Of a stretch of 64,000 nucleotides of DNA, positions 1-10,242 are shown in pieces. A program made the position numbers and the translations under genes. The stretch covers positions 372,001 to 436,000 of the forward strand of contig NZ_JACIDN010000003.1 of NCBI RefSeq assembly GCF_014196345.1. The letters run 5' to 3'. The stretch comes from Methylobacterium brachythecii. Its GTDB lineage: Bacteria > Pseudomonadota > Alphaproteobacteria > Rhizobiales > Beijerinckiaceae. Within the stretch, counting starts at the first letter, position 1. Every line of letters starts with the position of its first letter. The notes beneath the pieces were generated by a model. The model was not told the DNA's origin. It saw nothing but the letters and a program-made list of their open reading frames with translations, and made no database searches.

Positions 1-1
1 G

Positions 2-466
2 CGGCTGATGCGATTGGCCGATCGCCTTGCCCGCGATGAGGCCGCGCTCTCGCGAGGAGCGCGCGACTTGCTCGAGGCGGCACGGCGTCCTGCGGTGCCC
101 AGCGCGTTCGCCCTCGACGGAGCGGCGCTGCTCGCCGCGTCCGAGGCGATCACGCTGCGGGCGCTCGATCGCGCCATCGAATCCGTTCAGCCCGATCCAC
201 GACGCGCGACGCCGCGCCGGCTGGAGCGACTCGAACGGCTCGTCTTCGATGGCCTGCTGCCCGCTCTCTCTCAGGGCACTCGCCTGCGCCGGACTCTGCG
301 GGGGACGCTAGTCGAGGTGGCGCCTGCAGGCCTCGTCACGATCGCCCTCGCTCCGCCTCGGCGGTCGGCTCGAAACGACGACACGGACAGCCGCGCCGCA
401 GCGCCTTCCGATTTACTTGGCAAGGCAGGGGGTGGCGCCTACATTGGCGAGGCGTGTCCGGAGTGA
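2..466 (+). CDS. tilS: tRNA(Ile)-lysidine synthase, C-terminal part (5' end outside window)
   Basis: The frame is open from the first bases of the window to the TGA at 464-466, so the gene starts upstream and only about the last 154 codons are seen. TilS modifies the wobble C34 of the tRNA-Ile CAU anticodon to lysidine in the cytoplasm. The N-terminal PP-loop ATPase domain is outside the window, so the call rests on the Arg/Leu-rich C-terminal region and on position: tilS directly precedes ftsH and glmM in many Alphaproteobacteria. The last 30 or so residues (Asp/Ala/Gly-rich) look poorly conserved. Context supports the name more than sequence does. Confidence 0.72.
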   Translation, partial: RLMRLADRLARDEAALSRGARDLLEAARRPAVPSAFALDGAALLAASEAITLRALDRAIESVQPDPRRATPRRLERLERLVFDGLLPALSQGTRLRRTLRGTLVEVAPAGLVTIALAPPRRSARNDDTDSRAAAPSDLLGKAGGGAYIGEACPE

Positions 467-599
467 CCCTCCTTCACCGAACGTTGCCGTTATCCACGTC
501 TCCCTGGGGAGAAGTGTGAAACGGGGAGCGTACGGGTAAGGCTCACTCAGCGAGGCATGAGTGGACGGCTCGCAGCGCTCGTCCTGGAATGATTGGTCG

Positions 600-2528
<1,929 letters not shown>

Positions 2529-2554
2529 GCCTCCGCAAGCGAATGCTGTTTAAC

Positions 2555-2584
2555 GAAGAGCCCGCCCCTCGGCGGGCTCTTCTT
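2555..2584 (+). terminator. Rho-independent terminator after ftsH
   Basis: Perfect 12-bp inverted repeat (2555-2566 with 2571-2582) around a CCTC tetraloop, 26 bp after the ftsH stop. The stem is GC-rich and the 3' arm ends in TCTTCTTG, a weak T-tract. Confidence 0.8.
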
Positions 2585-2780
2585 GTCTCGCTGGTGTGGC
2601 TGGCGGCTCGAAAGTAAATGGTAACGACGCCTCGCGATTGCCGGTTTTGAGCACCAGACCGCAAGAGCCACTTCAGATTATGCGACGAAGATCTCGGTGC
2701 GATACTGAGGCTGACTGCCGCACAGCTCACGTCTGACCGACGACACCTGCGCGGCGCCGGAAATTGGGGTTACGACGGCG

Positions 2781-4124
2781 ATGTCGCGAAAGTATTTTGG
2801 GACCGACGGTGTCCGCGGTCGCGCCAACAGCGTGATCACGCCAGAGCTGGCGCTCAAGGTCGGCCAGGCTGCAGGCATCGTCTTCCAACGCGGCGATCAC
2901 CGGCATCGCGTCGTGATTGGCAAGGATACGCGGCTCTCCGGCTACATGATCGAGACGGCCCTCGTCGCGGGCTTCACCTCGGTTGGCATGGACGTGATGC
3001 TGCTCGGCCCGATGCCGACGCCCGCAGTCGCCATGCTGACGCGCTCGATGCGTGCCGATCTCGGTGTGATGATCTCCGCTTCACACAACCCCTTCGAAGA
3101 CAACGGCATCAAGCTGTTTGGCCCCGACGGATTCAAGCTTTCCGACGAAGTCGAGCATGAGATCGAGGCCCTGATCGACGGCGAGATGAAAAAGAATCTC
3201 GCCACCTCGCGCGAGCTCGGCCGCGCCAAGCGTATCGAAAGCGTGCATGCCCGCTACATCGAGTTCGCCAAGCGCACGCTGCCGCGGCACGTCACACTGG
3301 AAGGACTGCGCGTGGTGGTTGATTGCGCCAACGGCGCCGGCTACCGCGTCGCCCCCGAGACCCTCTGGGAACTCGGGGCGGAGGTCATTTCCATCGGCGT
3401 GGACCCGGATGGCTTCAACATCAATGCCGATGTCGGCTCGACCGCGCCGGACGCCCTTATCAATAAGGTGCGCGAACTGCGTGCCGATGTCGGCATCGCC
3501 CTCGACGGCGACGCCGACAGGGTCCTGATCGTCGACGAGAAGGGCCAGAAGGTCGATGGCGACCAACTCATGGCGGTCGTCGCGCGCTCCTGGCAAGAGG
3601 ACGAGCGGCTGACGCAGCCGGGCCTCGTCGCCACCATCATGTCGAATCTCGGCCTGGAACGTTTCCTCGGTGGTCTCGGGCTCAACCTCGCCCGCACGGC
3701 CGTCGGCGATCGCTACGTGCTCGAGCATATGCGCGAGCACGGTTACAACCTCGGCGGCGAGCAGTCCGGCCACATCATCATGTCGGACTACGCCACGACC
3801 GGCGACGGCCTCGTCGCGGCCCTGCAACTCCTGAGCGTCGTCAAGCGCATGGAACGGCCGGTCAGCGAGGTCTGCCATTGCTTCGACCCGCTGCCGCAGA
3901 TCCTGAAGAACGTGCGCTACCGATCCGGCGAGCCGCTGCGCCAGGATTCGGTGGTCACGGCCATCGCCCACGCCACGGCACGGCTCGGAGATGCCGGCCG
4001 CCTCGTCATCCGGCCTTCGGGAACGGAACCCGTGATCCGCGTGATGGCCGAGGGCGACGACCGCGACCTCGTGAACGAAGTCGTCGACGAGGTCGTGGAC
4101 GCCGTTACCCGCGCGGCCGCTTGA
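2781..4124 (+). CDS. glmM: Phosphoglucosamine mutase
   Basis: Converts glucosamine-6-phosphate to glucosamine-1-phosphate for UDP-GlcNAc, hence peptidoglycan and lipopolysaccharide synthesis; cytoplasmic. The 447-residue length is typical. The N-terminal [10 protein letters not shown] motif, the active-site loop ISASHNP with phosphoserine Ser101, the Mg-binding DGDADR at 242-247 and the C-terminal phosphate-binding RPSGTEP are all present. ATG 2781 follows a GGGGT-like site. It sits 252 bp after ftsH; the tilS-ftsH-glmM order is common in the class, but folP, often found between ftsH and glmM, is absent. A hairpin follows at 4178-4198. Confidence 0.98.
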   Translation: MSRKYFGTDGVRGRANSVITPELALKVGQAAGIVFQRGDHRHRVVIGKDTRLSGYMIETALVAGFTSVGMDVMLLGPMPTPAVAMLTRSMRADLGVMISASHNPFEDNGIKLFGPDGFKLSDEVEHEIEALIDGEMKKNLATSRELGRAKRIESVHARYIEFAKRTLPRHVTLEGLRVVVDCANGAGYRVAPETLWELGAEVISIGVDPDGFNINADVGSTAPDALINKVRELRADVGIALDGDADRVLIVDEKGQKVDGDQLMAVVARSWQEDERLTQPGLVATIMSNLGLERFLGGLGLNLARTAVGDRYVLEHMREHGYNLGGEQSGHIIMSDYATTGDGLVAALQLLSVVKRMERPVSEVCHCFDPLPQILKNVRYRSGEPLRQDSVVTAIAHATARLGDAGRLVIRPSGTEPVIRVMAEGDDRDLVNEVVDEVVDAVTRAAA

Positions 4125-4177
4125 GCTTTCGACGAGGCACGGTCCATGCGATCCGGCCGCCGGATCGCTGCATCCCA

Positions 4178-4198
4178 GGGCAGGCCTAAGGTCTGCCC
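4178..4198 (+). terminator. Hairpin after glmM, probable terminator
   Basis: Nine-bp stem (4178-4186 with 4190-4198, one G-T wobble) with a TAA loop, 53 bp after glmM, followed by CTATT. The T-tract is poor, so termination is likely but not certain. Confidence 0.55.
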
Positions 4199-4367
4199 CT
4201 ATTCACGCGATGACTTGATCAGGCTGGTGTCATGCCGAAATCAACACTTCGGCAAGCCTAATTTTTTACGTTAAGTACGATTTAACCAGCCTCGTCCATG
4301 ATGCCCTTCGTTCTCCCTGCCGGCCGCATGCGGCTTCCGGCACGTATCGAAGAGTGAAGGAAATCCC

Positions 4368-5240
4368 ATGGGCCGCTCCAAGCTTCACGCATTGGCGCGC
4401 TCCCTCACGCTCATGGCGAGCGTCGGAGCGCCCTGCCTCGCACATGCCGCGGATCTCCTTCCGCCGCCTCCGCCCCCGCCGATGCCTGCGCCCGTCGATG
4501 TCGGCGGCGGCTGGTATCTGCGTGGCGACGTCGGCGTCGGCGCTGCCGAGTTCGACAAGGTCAGCACCAATCTCGGCGTCACCGGCGCCGTGCTGCCGGC
4601 CGGCTACACGGTCACCGATCGTCAACAGGACGACCAGTTCTTCGCTGGCGCCGGTGTCGGCTACCAGTTCAACAGCTTCCTGCGCGGCGACATCACCGGT
4701 GAATACCGCGGCGGCGGCAGCCTCCACTACGTGGAGCGCTTCCCCCTGAACGGCGGCACCGGCATCGACACCAATAGCGGCAAGTTCCGCTCGATCGTCA
4801 CGATGGCGAACGGCTACATCGACCTCGGCACCTGGTGGTGCCTGACCCCCTATATCGGCGGTGGCGTCGGCGCGGCCTTCAACCAGATCAGCAGCTACCA
4901 GGACATCGGTGCCGGCACCGCTGCGGGCGGCTTCGGCACGGCCCCGTCGAAGAACACCACCAGCCTCGCCTGGGCCGCTCAGGCCGGTGTGACCTACGAC
5001 GTGACGCCGAACTTCAAGGTCGACGTCGGCTACCGCTACCTGAACATGGGCCATGCCAAGACCGGCGCCGTGACCTGCGTCAACGACCCGACCTGCTCGC
5101 TCGCGACCTACAAGGTCAGCGACCTCACCTCGCACGACGTGAAGATCGGCCTGCGCTACCTGATCGGTTCCGCCGGTCCCGCGCCGATGCCGATGCTGGC
5201 GCCCGCCTACGAGCCCGCTCCGCTCGTTCGCAAGTACTGA
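4368..5240 (+). CDS. Outer-membrane beta-barrel protein (Omp25/OMP_b-brl type), copy 1
   Basis: 290 residues. Residues 1-28 form a Sec signal peptide ending LAHAAD. A Pro-rich spacer (eight prolines in a row near residues 32-39) leads into a beta-barrel of alternating aromatic and Gly residues, with blocks GGGWYLRGDVGVG, YIDLGTWWCLTPYIGGGVG and VGYRYLNMGHAKTG and a last strand HDVKIGLRYL. This resembles the small Omp25/Omp31 surface proteins of Rhizobiales; substrate or adhesin role is unknown. It ends in VRKY rather than the canonical terminal Phe. It precedes a paralogue at 5433 and has its own terminator, so it is probably monocistronic. Codons are strongly biased, suggesting high expression. 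Confidence 0.88.
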   Translation: MGRSKLHALARSLTLMASVGAPCLAHAADLLPPPPPPPMPAPVDVGGGWYLRGDVGVGAAEFDKVSTNLGVTGAVLPAGYTVTDRQQDDQFFAGAGVGYQFNSFLRGDITGEYRGGGSLHYVERFPLNGGTGIDTNSGKFRSIVTMANGYIDLGTWWCLTPYIGGGVGAAFNQISSYQDIGAGTAAGGFGTAPSKNTTSLAWAAQAGVTYDVTPNFKVDVGYRYLNMGHAKTGAVTCVNDPTCSLATYKVSDLTSHDVKIGLRYLIGSAGPAPMPMLAPAYEPAPLVRKY

Positions 5241-5264
5241 TCGATACATCGGAACCAAAACATT

Positions 5265-5301
5265 GAAACGGCGCGGATCACATCCGCGCCGTTTCTGTTT
5301 T
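5265..5301 (+). terminator. Rho-independent terminator after first OMP gene
   Basis: Perfect 13-bp stem (5265-5277 with 5283-5295), five-base loop TCACA, then TGTTTTG. It starts 25 bp after the stop codon. One of the strongest terminators in the window. Confidence 0.88.
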
Positions 5302-5432
5302 GAATCATCATTTTCAGAAATTCTATTAGGCTTAATCGGATCATAACCTGCACTGAGCAGAATGACATCGAGACGCTGGCCCGATGGCACGGCACATGCC
5401 GATCTCGGACCTCAGCGGGAGATGTCACCGAA

Positions 5433-6269
5433 ATGCGTTCATCGGATTGCCTCCGCACCGCCATTGCCGGGCTCGGGGTCGCCGTGGCTCTGTCGACCGG
5501 CCCCGCTTCCGCCGCCGATCTGTTGCGCTACGCCCGGTCGCCCGAGGCGATCGTGGCAGCCGAGCCCGTCGAGAGCGGCTGGTACCTTCGCGCCGACGCG
5601 ACGGCGAGCGACTTCGGAAAGCCGAGTGACGCGACGCCGCCCGATCCCAGCCTGCCCCCCTATGTCGGCCTGCGGCTGTCGAGTGAGGCCGGCTATGGCG
5701 GTGGCGTCGGCTACCGGGTCAACCAATGGCTCCGGGTCGACGCGACGATCGACCAGCGCATGCCGTCGCGATTCCGGACCTATTCTTCCGGATCGCATTT
5801 CGCGACCGGCTACAATATCGAGACTGGCGATCTCTCCGCGCTCACCGGCTTTCTCAACGCCTATGCCGATCTCGGAACGTGGTGGGGCCTAACGCCTTAC
5901 GTCGGAGGCGGCATCGGCTTCGCTGAAAACAGTTTCCACGGCAACTATACGCAGACGACCTGCACCGTTGCCGGCTGCGACGGGAATTCGGGGACGGGCA
6001 CCCGAGTGGCCGTGACGCGCCCCGATCATGGGCTTTCCTCCTTCGCCTGGAACCTGACCGCGGGTGCCTCCTATCAGCTCGGCCAGGGTCTGAGCCTCGA
6101 TGCGGCATACCGTTACGTCGATCTCGGGGGCGCCAAGAGCGGCGTCGACTCGTTCGGCGCCAGTACGCGGCTCAAGGATCTTCATGCCAACGAGGTGCGC
6201 GTCGGCCTGCGCTACCAGTTCGCGGGCGGCTTGCTGCCGATGATCTCGCAGAACCCCTACGGCAACTGA
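5433..6269 (+). CDS. Outer-membrane beta-barrel protein, paralogue of the preceding gene
   Basis: 278 residues with a signal peptide (cleavage after PASAAD, about residue 28). It shares the family blocks ESGWYLRADATAS, YADLGTWWGLTPYVGGGIG, AYRYVDLGGAKSG and HANEVRVGLRYQF with the upstream gene, so the two are tandem paralogues that have diverged in the surface loops. The loop between strands near residues 170-190 holds two Cys (QTTCTVAGCDG) that could form a disulfide. Start ATG 5433 is preceded by GGGAG about 10 bases upstream. It ends before a 13-bp hairpin at 6293-6319. Function is unknown beyond an outer-membrane location. Confidence 0.85.
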   Translation: MRSSDCLRTAIAGLGVAVALSTGPASAADLLRYARSPEAIVAAEPVESGWYLRADATASDFGKPSDATPPDPSLPPYVGLRLSSEAGYGGGVGYRVNQWLRVDATIDQRMPSRFRTYSSGSHFATGYNIETGDLSALTGFLNAYADLGTWWGLTPYVGGGIGFAENSFHGNYTQTTCTVAGCDGNSGTGTRVAVTRPDHGLSSFAWNLTAGASYQLGQGLSLDAAYRYVDLGGAKSGVDSFGASTRLKDLHANEVRVGLRYQFAGGLLPMISQNPYGN

Positions 6270-6292
6270 CACAGCTCTTTCGAAAAGAATGC

Positions 6293-6319
6293 CGGCCTGC
6301 CGTTCCGAACGGCAGGCCG
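6293..6319 (+). terminator. Long perfect inverted repeat, possible terminator
   Basis: Thirteen-base arms (6293-6305 and 6307-6319) are exact inverted repeats with almost no spacer, 24 bp after the OMP stop. A hairpin with a small open loop is expected. No T-run follows, so it may be a weak terminator or an mRNA-stabilising hairpin. Confidence 0.55.
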
Positions 6320-6471
6320 AATGCGTTCGTGCGAAAGCTTCGCAACGGCGAAGGACCGTTTCGGATCAAGACGAAGATCCGCAAAGCAACCGACCATTAA
6401 GGTTACTCAAGTAAGACCAGTCCATGGGGCAAGCCGCGCCGAAGCGTCGTGCCGCCCGAAGGACGATGACG

Positions 6472-7377
6472 ATGCGTAAACTCACCATCGGTTTCCTGGC
6501 TTTGACCGCGCTCGGCAGCATGTCCACCGCGCGCGCCGCCGATTTCGCCGACGATTACCTGCGCGGCCCCGAATACGAGCCGGTCACGACGCAGGTGATC
6601 GACTGGAGCGGATTCTATATCGGCGGCCATGGCGGCTACAGTTCCTCTGCTTTCGGGTTCACGAATTCCTTCCAGCCGATCGTCGCCAACGCGCTCCGCA
6701 GCACGACGATCGAGAGCGAAATGAATGCGTCGAGCCTCCTGAGCGCGCACGCCGTGCGGAAGGACGGCGTGAGCTACGGCGCCTTCGCCGGCTACAACAT
6801 GCAGTTCGACGACACCGTCATCGGTGTCGAATTCGATTATTCCCGCTTCGACATCACCGGCACCACTGCCGACGCGATCTCTCGGACGAGACTTCTTTCG
6901 GACGGATATCTGAGCACTGCGAACCTCGCAGGCATCGCCCGCACCAAGCTCGAGGATCTCGGCACCATCCGAGCCCGAGTGGGATATGCCATCGGCGACT
7001 TCCTGCCGTTCGTGACTGGTGGTTTCGCAATCGGCAGAGCCAGTATCTCGGATAAGGTCGGCATCCAGACTTATAGCTATGACCGGACAACCTATCTGTC
7101 CAACGTGGCGAGCGGGCAGACGGCCTATGTTGGGCGGTTCGGCTACAGCTCGTTCGATCAGGCTAACCCTGGTGCGGGCATCCCCTTCGCACCGAGTATC
7201 TATGGAACCAGCAAGACTAAAGTCGTTGGAGGATTTACTCTAGGTGGCGGCGTTGAATACGCCATTACATCAAACATATTGCTGCGCGGCGAGTATCAAT
7301 ACGTGCTTCTCAATGATTTCGATGGCCACAAAGTCAATGTGAATTCCGTTCGCGGCGGCGCAGCCTACAAATTTTGA
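6472..7377 (+). CDS. Outer-membrane beta-barrel protein, third member
   Basis: About 301 residues from ATG 6472, chosen because AGGA at 6460-6463 lies 8 bases upstream and the signal peptide (MRKLTIGFLALTAL to ARAADF) then begins directly; ATGs at 6466 and 6424 are in frame. After a short acidic segment comes WSGFYIGGHGGYSSS, the hallmark first strand of the Omp25/OMP_b-brl family, then YGAFAGYNMQFDDTVIGVE, RARVGYAIGDFLPFVTGGFAIG and a last strand RGGAAYKF ending in Phe as expected for BAM recognition. It is more distant from the two upstream barrels than they are from each other. Surface role unknown. Confidence 0.85.
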   Translation: MRKLTIGFLALTALGSMSTARAADFADDYLRGPEYEPVTTQVIDWSGFYIGGHGGYSSSAFGFTNSFQPIVANALRSTTIESEMNASSLLSAHAVRKDGVSYGAFAGYNMQFDDTVIGVEFDYSRFDITGTTADAISRTRLLSDGYLSTANLAGIARTKLEDLGTIRARVGYAIGDFLPFVTGGFAIGRASISDKVGIQTYSYDRTTYLSNVASGQTAYVGRFGYSSFDQANPGAGIPFAPSIYGTSKTKVVGGFTLGGGVEYAITSNILLRGEYQYVLLNDFDGHKVNVNSVRGGAAYKF

Positions 7378-7412
7378 TCTTTTTCCTTACGTTTGACCGA
7401 AGGGCCGATCCT

Positions 7413-7694
7413 ATGGCGCTCAACACAGTTGCTCGAATCGCGCTCGGCAGCCTAGCGGTCCTTCTCATCGCAGCACCGGTTTATGCGGAGGCACCGCGTC
7501 ACGAGCGCAGAGAACTGAACCGCCAATCGGTTCGACGGCTGCCGCTTGATGTCCGTTACCGCGATCCGCGCTACGTGCCGCCGCGCCGTCGCGCTCCGCA
7601 GTTCGGCACCCCGGACTTCCTGATCCATGCCTATCTGCCGCGGACCACCGAGACGCCGATCTACAACGAGCCGCCGAGCCGGTTTCCTCGCTGA
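7413..7694 (+). CDS. Small secreted Arg/Pro-rich protein, function unknown
   Basis: 93 residues from ATG 7413, which gives a clear signal peptide (MALNTVARIALGSLAVLLIAAPVYA); an earlier in-frame ATG at 7374 overlaps the previous gene. The mature part is rich in Arg, Pro and Tyr (for example RDPRYVPPRRRAP) with no motif I recognise. It follows the third OMP gene by 35 bp and may be cotranscribed with it. Real-gene status rests on the signal peptide and neighbours. Confidence 0.55.
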   Translation: MALNTVARIALGSLAVLLIAAPVYAEAPRHERRELNRQSVRRLPLDVRYRDPRYVPPRRRAPQFGTPDFLIHAYLPRTTETPIYNEPPSRFPR

Positions 7695-7703
7695 ATTCGG
7701 TAG

Positions 7704-8882
7704 CTAGGCCTTCGCCCGCAGACGCTGGCGCGTGGCGCTGTAGTCGGGCGCGCTGCGGAATGCTGCGTGCATCGCGTCCCACATCGGCTTTCGCCGATAT
7801 TCCGCATCGAACGGGAGCGCCCGCTGGGGCAGGCCGTCGGGCCGTTTCCGCGCGGGGTAGACACTCAGCCACGTATCGGGGTCGTAGAGGTCCCAAGTCA
7901 GCACGTTGAGCACGGCTGCTTCGTCGAGCGCAGTGTCGAGAAAGCGCCGCGTGAGATCGGCGACGCCCCGGTCGCGAGCCGCCACGTCGGGCGGAAAGGC
8001 GCGGTCGTCGATGTCGAGTTCGGTGATTTCGATGGCGAGGCCCATCCCGGCGATCTCGCGCAGGAACAGCCGCAGCTTCGTCTCGTCGAAGGGGAGGGTG
8101 CTCGTGAGGTGAGCCTGCATGCCGAACCGGCTGATCGGCACGCCCCGCTTCAGCATGCCCTCCAGCAGCCGAAGGATCGCGCTGCGGCGCTCGTCGATCC
8201 AGTCCGCCTTTTGCTCGCAATCGTTCTCGTTATAGACCGCCGCTGCGCCCGGATCCTCGTCCTTGAGCATCTGGAACGCGAGATCGACGTAGCCGGGGCC
8301 GAGCGCCGCGAGCCACGGCGTGGCGCGCAATCCGCCGGGCCGGTGGTCAGCCGGGACGACGATCTCGTTGACGACGTCCCAGGCTTCGATCGCGCCGCGA
8401 TAGCGACGGGCCATGGCACCGATCCATTGCCGCATCAGTGCTTCGGCCCGCGAGGCGTTGCCGCTCGCCAGGATCGTCTCGGCCCAAGGCGGAAGGCCCT
8501 CGTGCCAGACCAAGCAATGCCCGCGCATGCGCTGGCCGTTGCTGCGGGCGAAGCGCAGCGTCTCGTCGGCGGCGGCGGTCTCGAAGACGCCCTCCCGCGG
8601 GACGACGCCCGAGAGCTTCATGGCGTTCTCGCAGACCAGCACCCCGCATTCCCGCTCGGCGAGCGATCGCCAGCGCCGATCCTGACGGAAGCGCGTGATC
8701 GGTACGGCCGTGCCGAAGGCCAAGCCCTTGGCGGCGGCGGCTGCCTGGAGGCCGTCGGCGGACCAGGACGGCTTGCCGAGGGGGCCGAAGGGGGAGGGCG
8801 CGGCCTCCGCCGACCCTGCAAGCGCGAACGCTGCCGCGCCGCCCCCCAGGATGGTGCGGCGGCTCGGCCGGTGCGCGGTCAT
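7704..8882 (-). CDS. Glycoside hydrolase family 10 (endo-1,4-beta-xylanase-like), Tat-exported
   Basis: 392 residues from ATG 8882, whose start overlaps the stop of the upstream acyltransferase (ATGA), showing translational coupling. The N-terminus SRRTILGGG followed by a hydrophobic stretch and AEA is a twin-arginine signal. GH10 landmarks: HCLVWHEGLPPW near 122-133, acid/base Glu173 in WDVVNE, nucleophile Glu288 in EITELD, and WDLYD near 329-333. GH10 enzymes cleave xylan or related beta-1,4-glycans by a retaining mechanism. In this EPS-like neighbourhood it might trim the cell's own exopolysaccharide or plant hemicellulose; substrate is inference. The frame remains open far upstream (to 9782), but that part is antisense-of-frame noise. 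Confidence 0.9.
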   Translation of the reverse strand: MTAHRPSRRTILGGGAAAFALAGSAEAAPSPFGPLGKPSWSADGLQAAAAAKGLAFGTAVPITRFRQDRRWRSLAERECGVLVCENAMKLSGVVPREGVFETAAADETLRFARSNGQRMRGHCLVWHEGLPPWAETILASGNASRAEALMRQWIGAMARRYRGAIEAWDVVNEIVVPADHRPGGLRATPWLAALGPGYVDLAFQMLKDEDPGAAAVYNENDCEQKADWIDERRSAILRLLEGMLKRGVPISRFGMQAHLTSTLPFDETKLRLFLREIAGMGLAIEITELDIDDRAFPPDVAARDRGVADLTRRFLDTALDEAAVLNVLTWDLYDPDTWLSVYPARKRPDGLPQRALPFDAEYRRKPMWDAMHAAFRSAPDYSATRQRLRAKA

Positions 8883-10141
8883 CTCTGGGTCGCGGTCTCG
8901 GCCACGGTGCCCTCGGCGCGGCTCGCGAACAGACGCAGCCCGCCGCCGAGCAGGGCGCGCCGGGCCGGCTCCTCGACATAGAGATGCACGAGAGCGGCCA
9001 AGGCGAGAGAGAGGGCCGTCGCCAAGGCAACCCCCAACCATGGAGACGGGCCGGTGATCGCTCCGTGCAAGGCGCGGTCGAGCGAGTTGATTGCGGCGTA
9101 GGCCGGCAGGTGCAGCAGGTAGAGTGCGAAGGAGATGCGTCCGAGGAAGACCAGCGGCGCACTGGCGAGGATGCCTCCGCGCAGCTCCGCGCCCGCCAGG
9201 ATCAGGGGCGCCCAGGCCAGTGCACTTAGGCCGTTGTGCATCAACGGCCCCGGCACGTAGGGATCGATCAGGACCAGGACGATGGCGGCCAGCGCGGCGG
9301 CGCCCAGGAACGGCTTGGCGAGGGAGCCGCGCCGGTCCGACGCATCGGGTGGTGCGGCGGGACGCATCCGTTGCCACCAGGCGAAGAGCACAAGCCCGGC
9401 GATGAACTCGGGCAGCCGCAGGAGCGGATCGTACTTGATGCCCTGGGCGAGCAGCATCGCCGTAGCGCCGGCAGGCTCCGGCTCGATCAACGATACGCCG
9501 GGCGCGTAGCGGTTCCAGAGCAAGGTGCCGAAGGCCCCGAACACCGCCCACAGCCCGAGGGCGGCGAGCGCATACTCGACCGGCCTGCGCAGCACCAGCG
9601 GCAACAGCAGAGGAAACAACAGGTAGAAGAACGCCTCCACCGAGATCGACCAGCTCGCGCAGTTCAGCGAGCAGGCCGCGCCCGGCACCCAGGCATGCAG
9701 ACCGAGGGGGGCGAGAACCGCTCCCGAGGCCATCAGCCATTTGAGCGGCGGCTCGCTCTTCAGCACCCAGGCGGCGAACCACGGCAGGCTGATCGCGAGG
9801 GAGAGCAGGAAGGCCGGATAGATCCTGGCGAAGCGCGCCAACAGGTAGCGCCGGCGCACGATCCGGTCTCCGAAATCGACCGCATGGTAGGTGTAGGCCA
9901 GGATGAAGCCCGACAGGACGAAGAAGAACGTCACGCCGGTATGGCCGAGCAGGATCGCCGTGTTGCGTGGCCCATCGGGGAAGAAGAAGCGGTCGTAGTG
10001 GAAGACCAGCACGTAGAAGGCGGCGAAGAAGCGTAGCGACGTCAGCGCCGGCAACGGCGTCGTCGGCGCATGCGCGCGTGCCGCGGCGTCGTCGGGCCGT
10101 CCGCCGCCGTCGTCGTTCCGAAACGCTCGTTGGAAGCCCAT
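8879..10141 (-). CDS. Acyltransferase-3 family membrane protein (ExoZ/OafA-like)
   Basis: 420 residues from ATG 10141; the longer start at 10153 would be TTG. Integral membrane O-acyltransferases of this family move acetyl or succinyl groups onto polysaccharides. Features: SLRFFAAFYVLVFHYDRFFFPDG with the conserved His of the first TM, HTGVTFFFVLSGFILAYTY, then about ten TM segments and a C-terminal YVEEPARRAL motif. The 3' end overlaps the GH10 gene by 4 bp. With the O-antigen-ligase-like gene upstream this suggests a surface-polysaccharide locus. The acyl donor and acceptor cannot be told from sequence. Confidence 0.9.
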   Translation of the reverse strand: MGFQRAFRNDDGGGRPDDAAARAHAPTTPLPALTSLRFFAAFYVLVFHYDRFFFPDGPRNTAILLGHTGVTFFFVLSGFILAYTYHAVDFGDRIVRRRYLLARFARIYPAFLLSLAISLPWFAAWVLKSEPPLKWLMASGAVLAPLGLHAWVPGAACSLNCASWSISVEAFFYLLFPLLLPLVLRRPVEYALAALGLWAVFGAFGTLLWNRYAPGVSLIEPEPAGATAMLLAQGIKYDPLLRLPEFIAGLVLFAWWQRMRPAAPPDASDRRGSLAKPFLGAAALAAIVLVLIDPYVPGPLMHNGLSALAWAPLILAGAELRGGILASAPLVFLGRISFALYLLHLPAYAAINSLDRALHGAITGPSPWLGVALATALSLALAALVHLYVEEPARRALLGGGLRLFASRAEGTVAETATQR

Positions 10142-10242
10142 CGTCTCGCCCAAACTCTGCCGCTGCCCACCGCGCCGTTCCCGCCGCCCACGCCGCGCCG
10201 GGTTAGGCAGCCCATCCGCTCGAAGTCTCGCGGAGCTGCCGC

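Noticed and set aside
8883..9782. N-terminal extension of the GH10 reading frame
   Set aside because: The region is the other-frame reading of the acyltransferase; the true start is ATG 8882 with a Tat signal.
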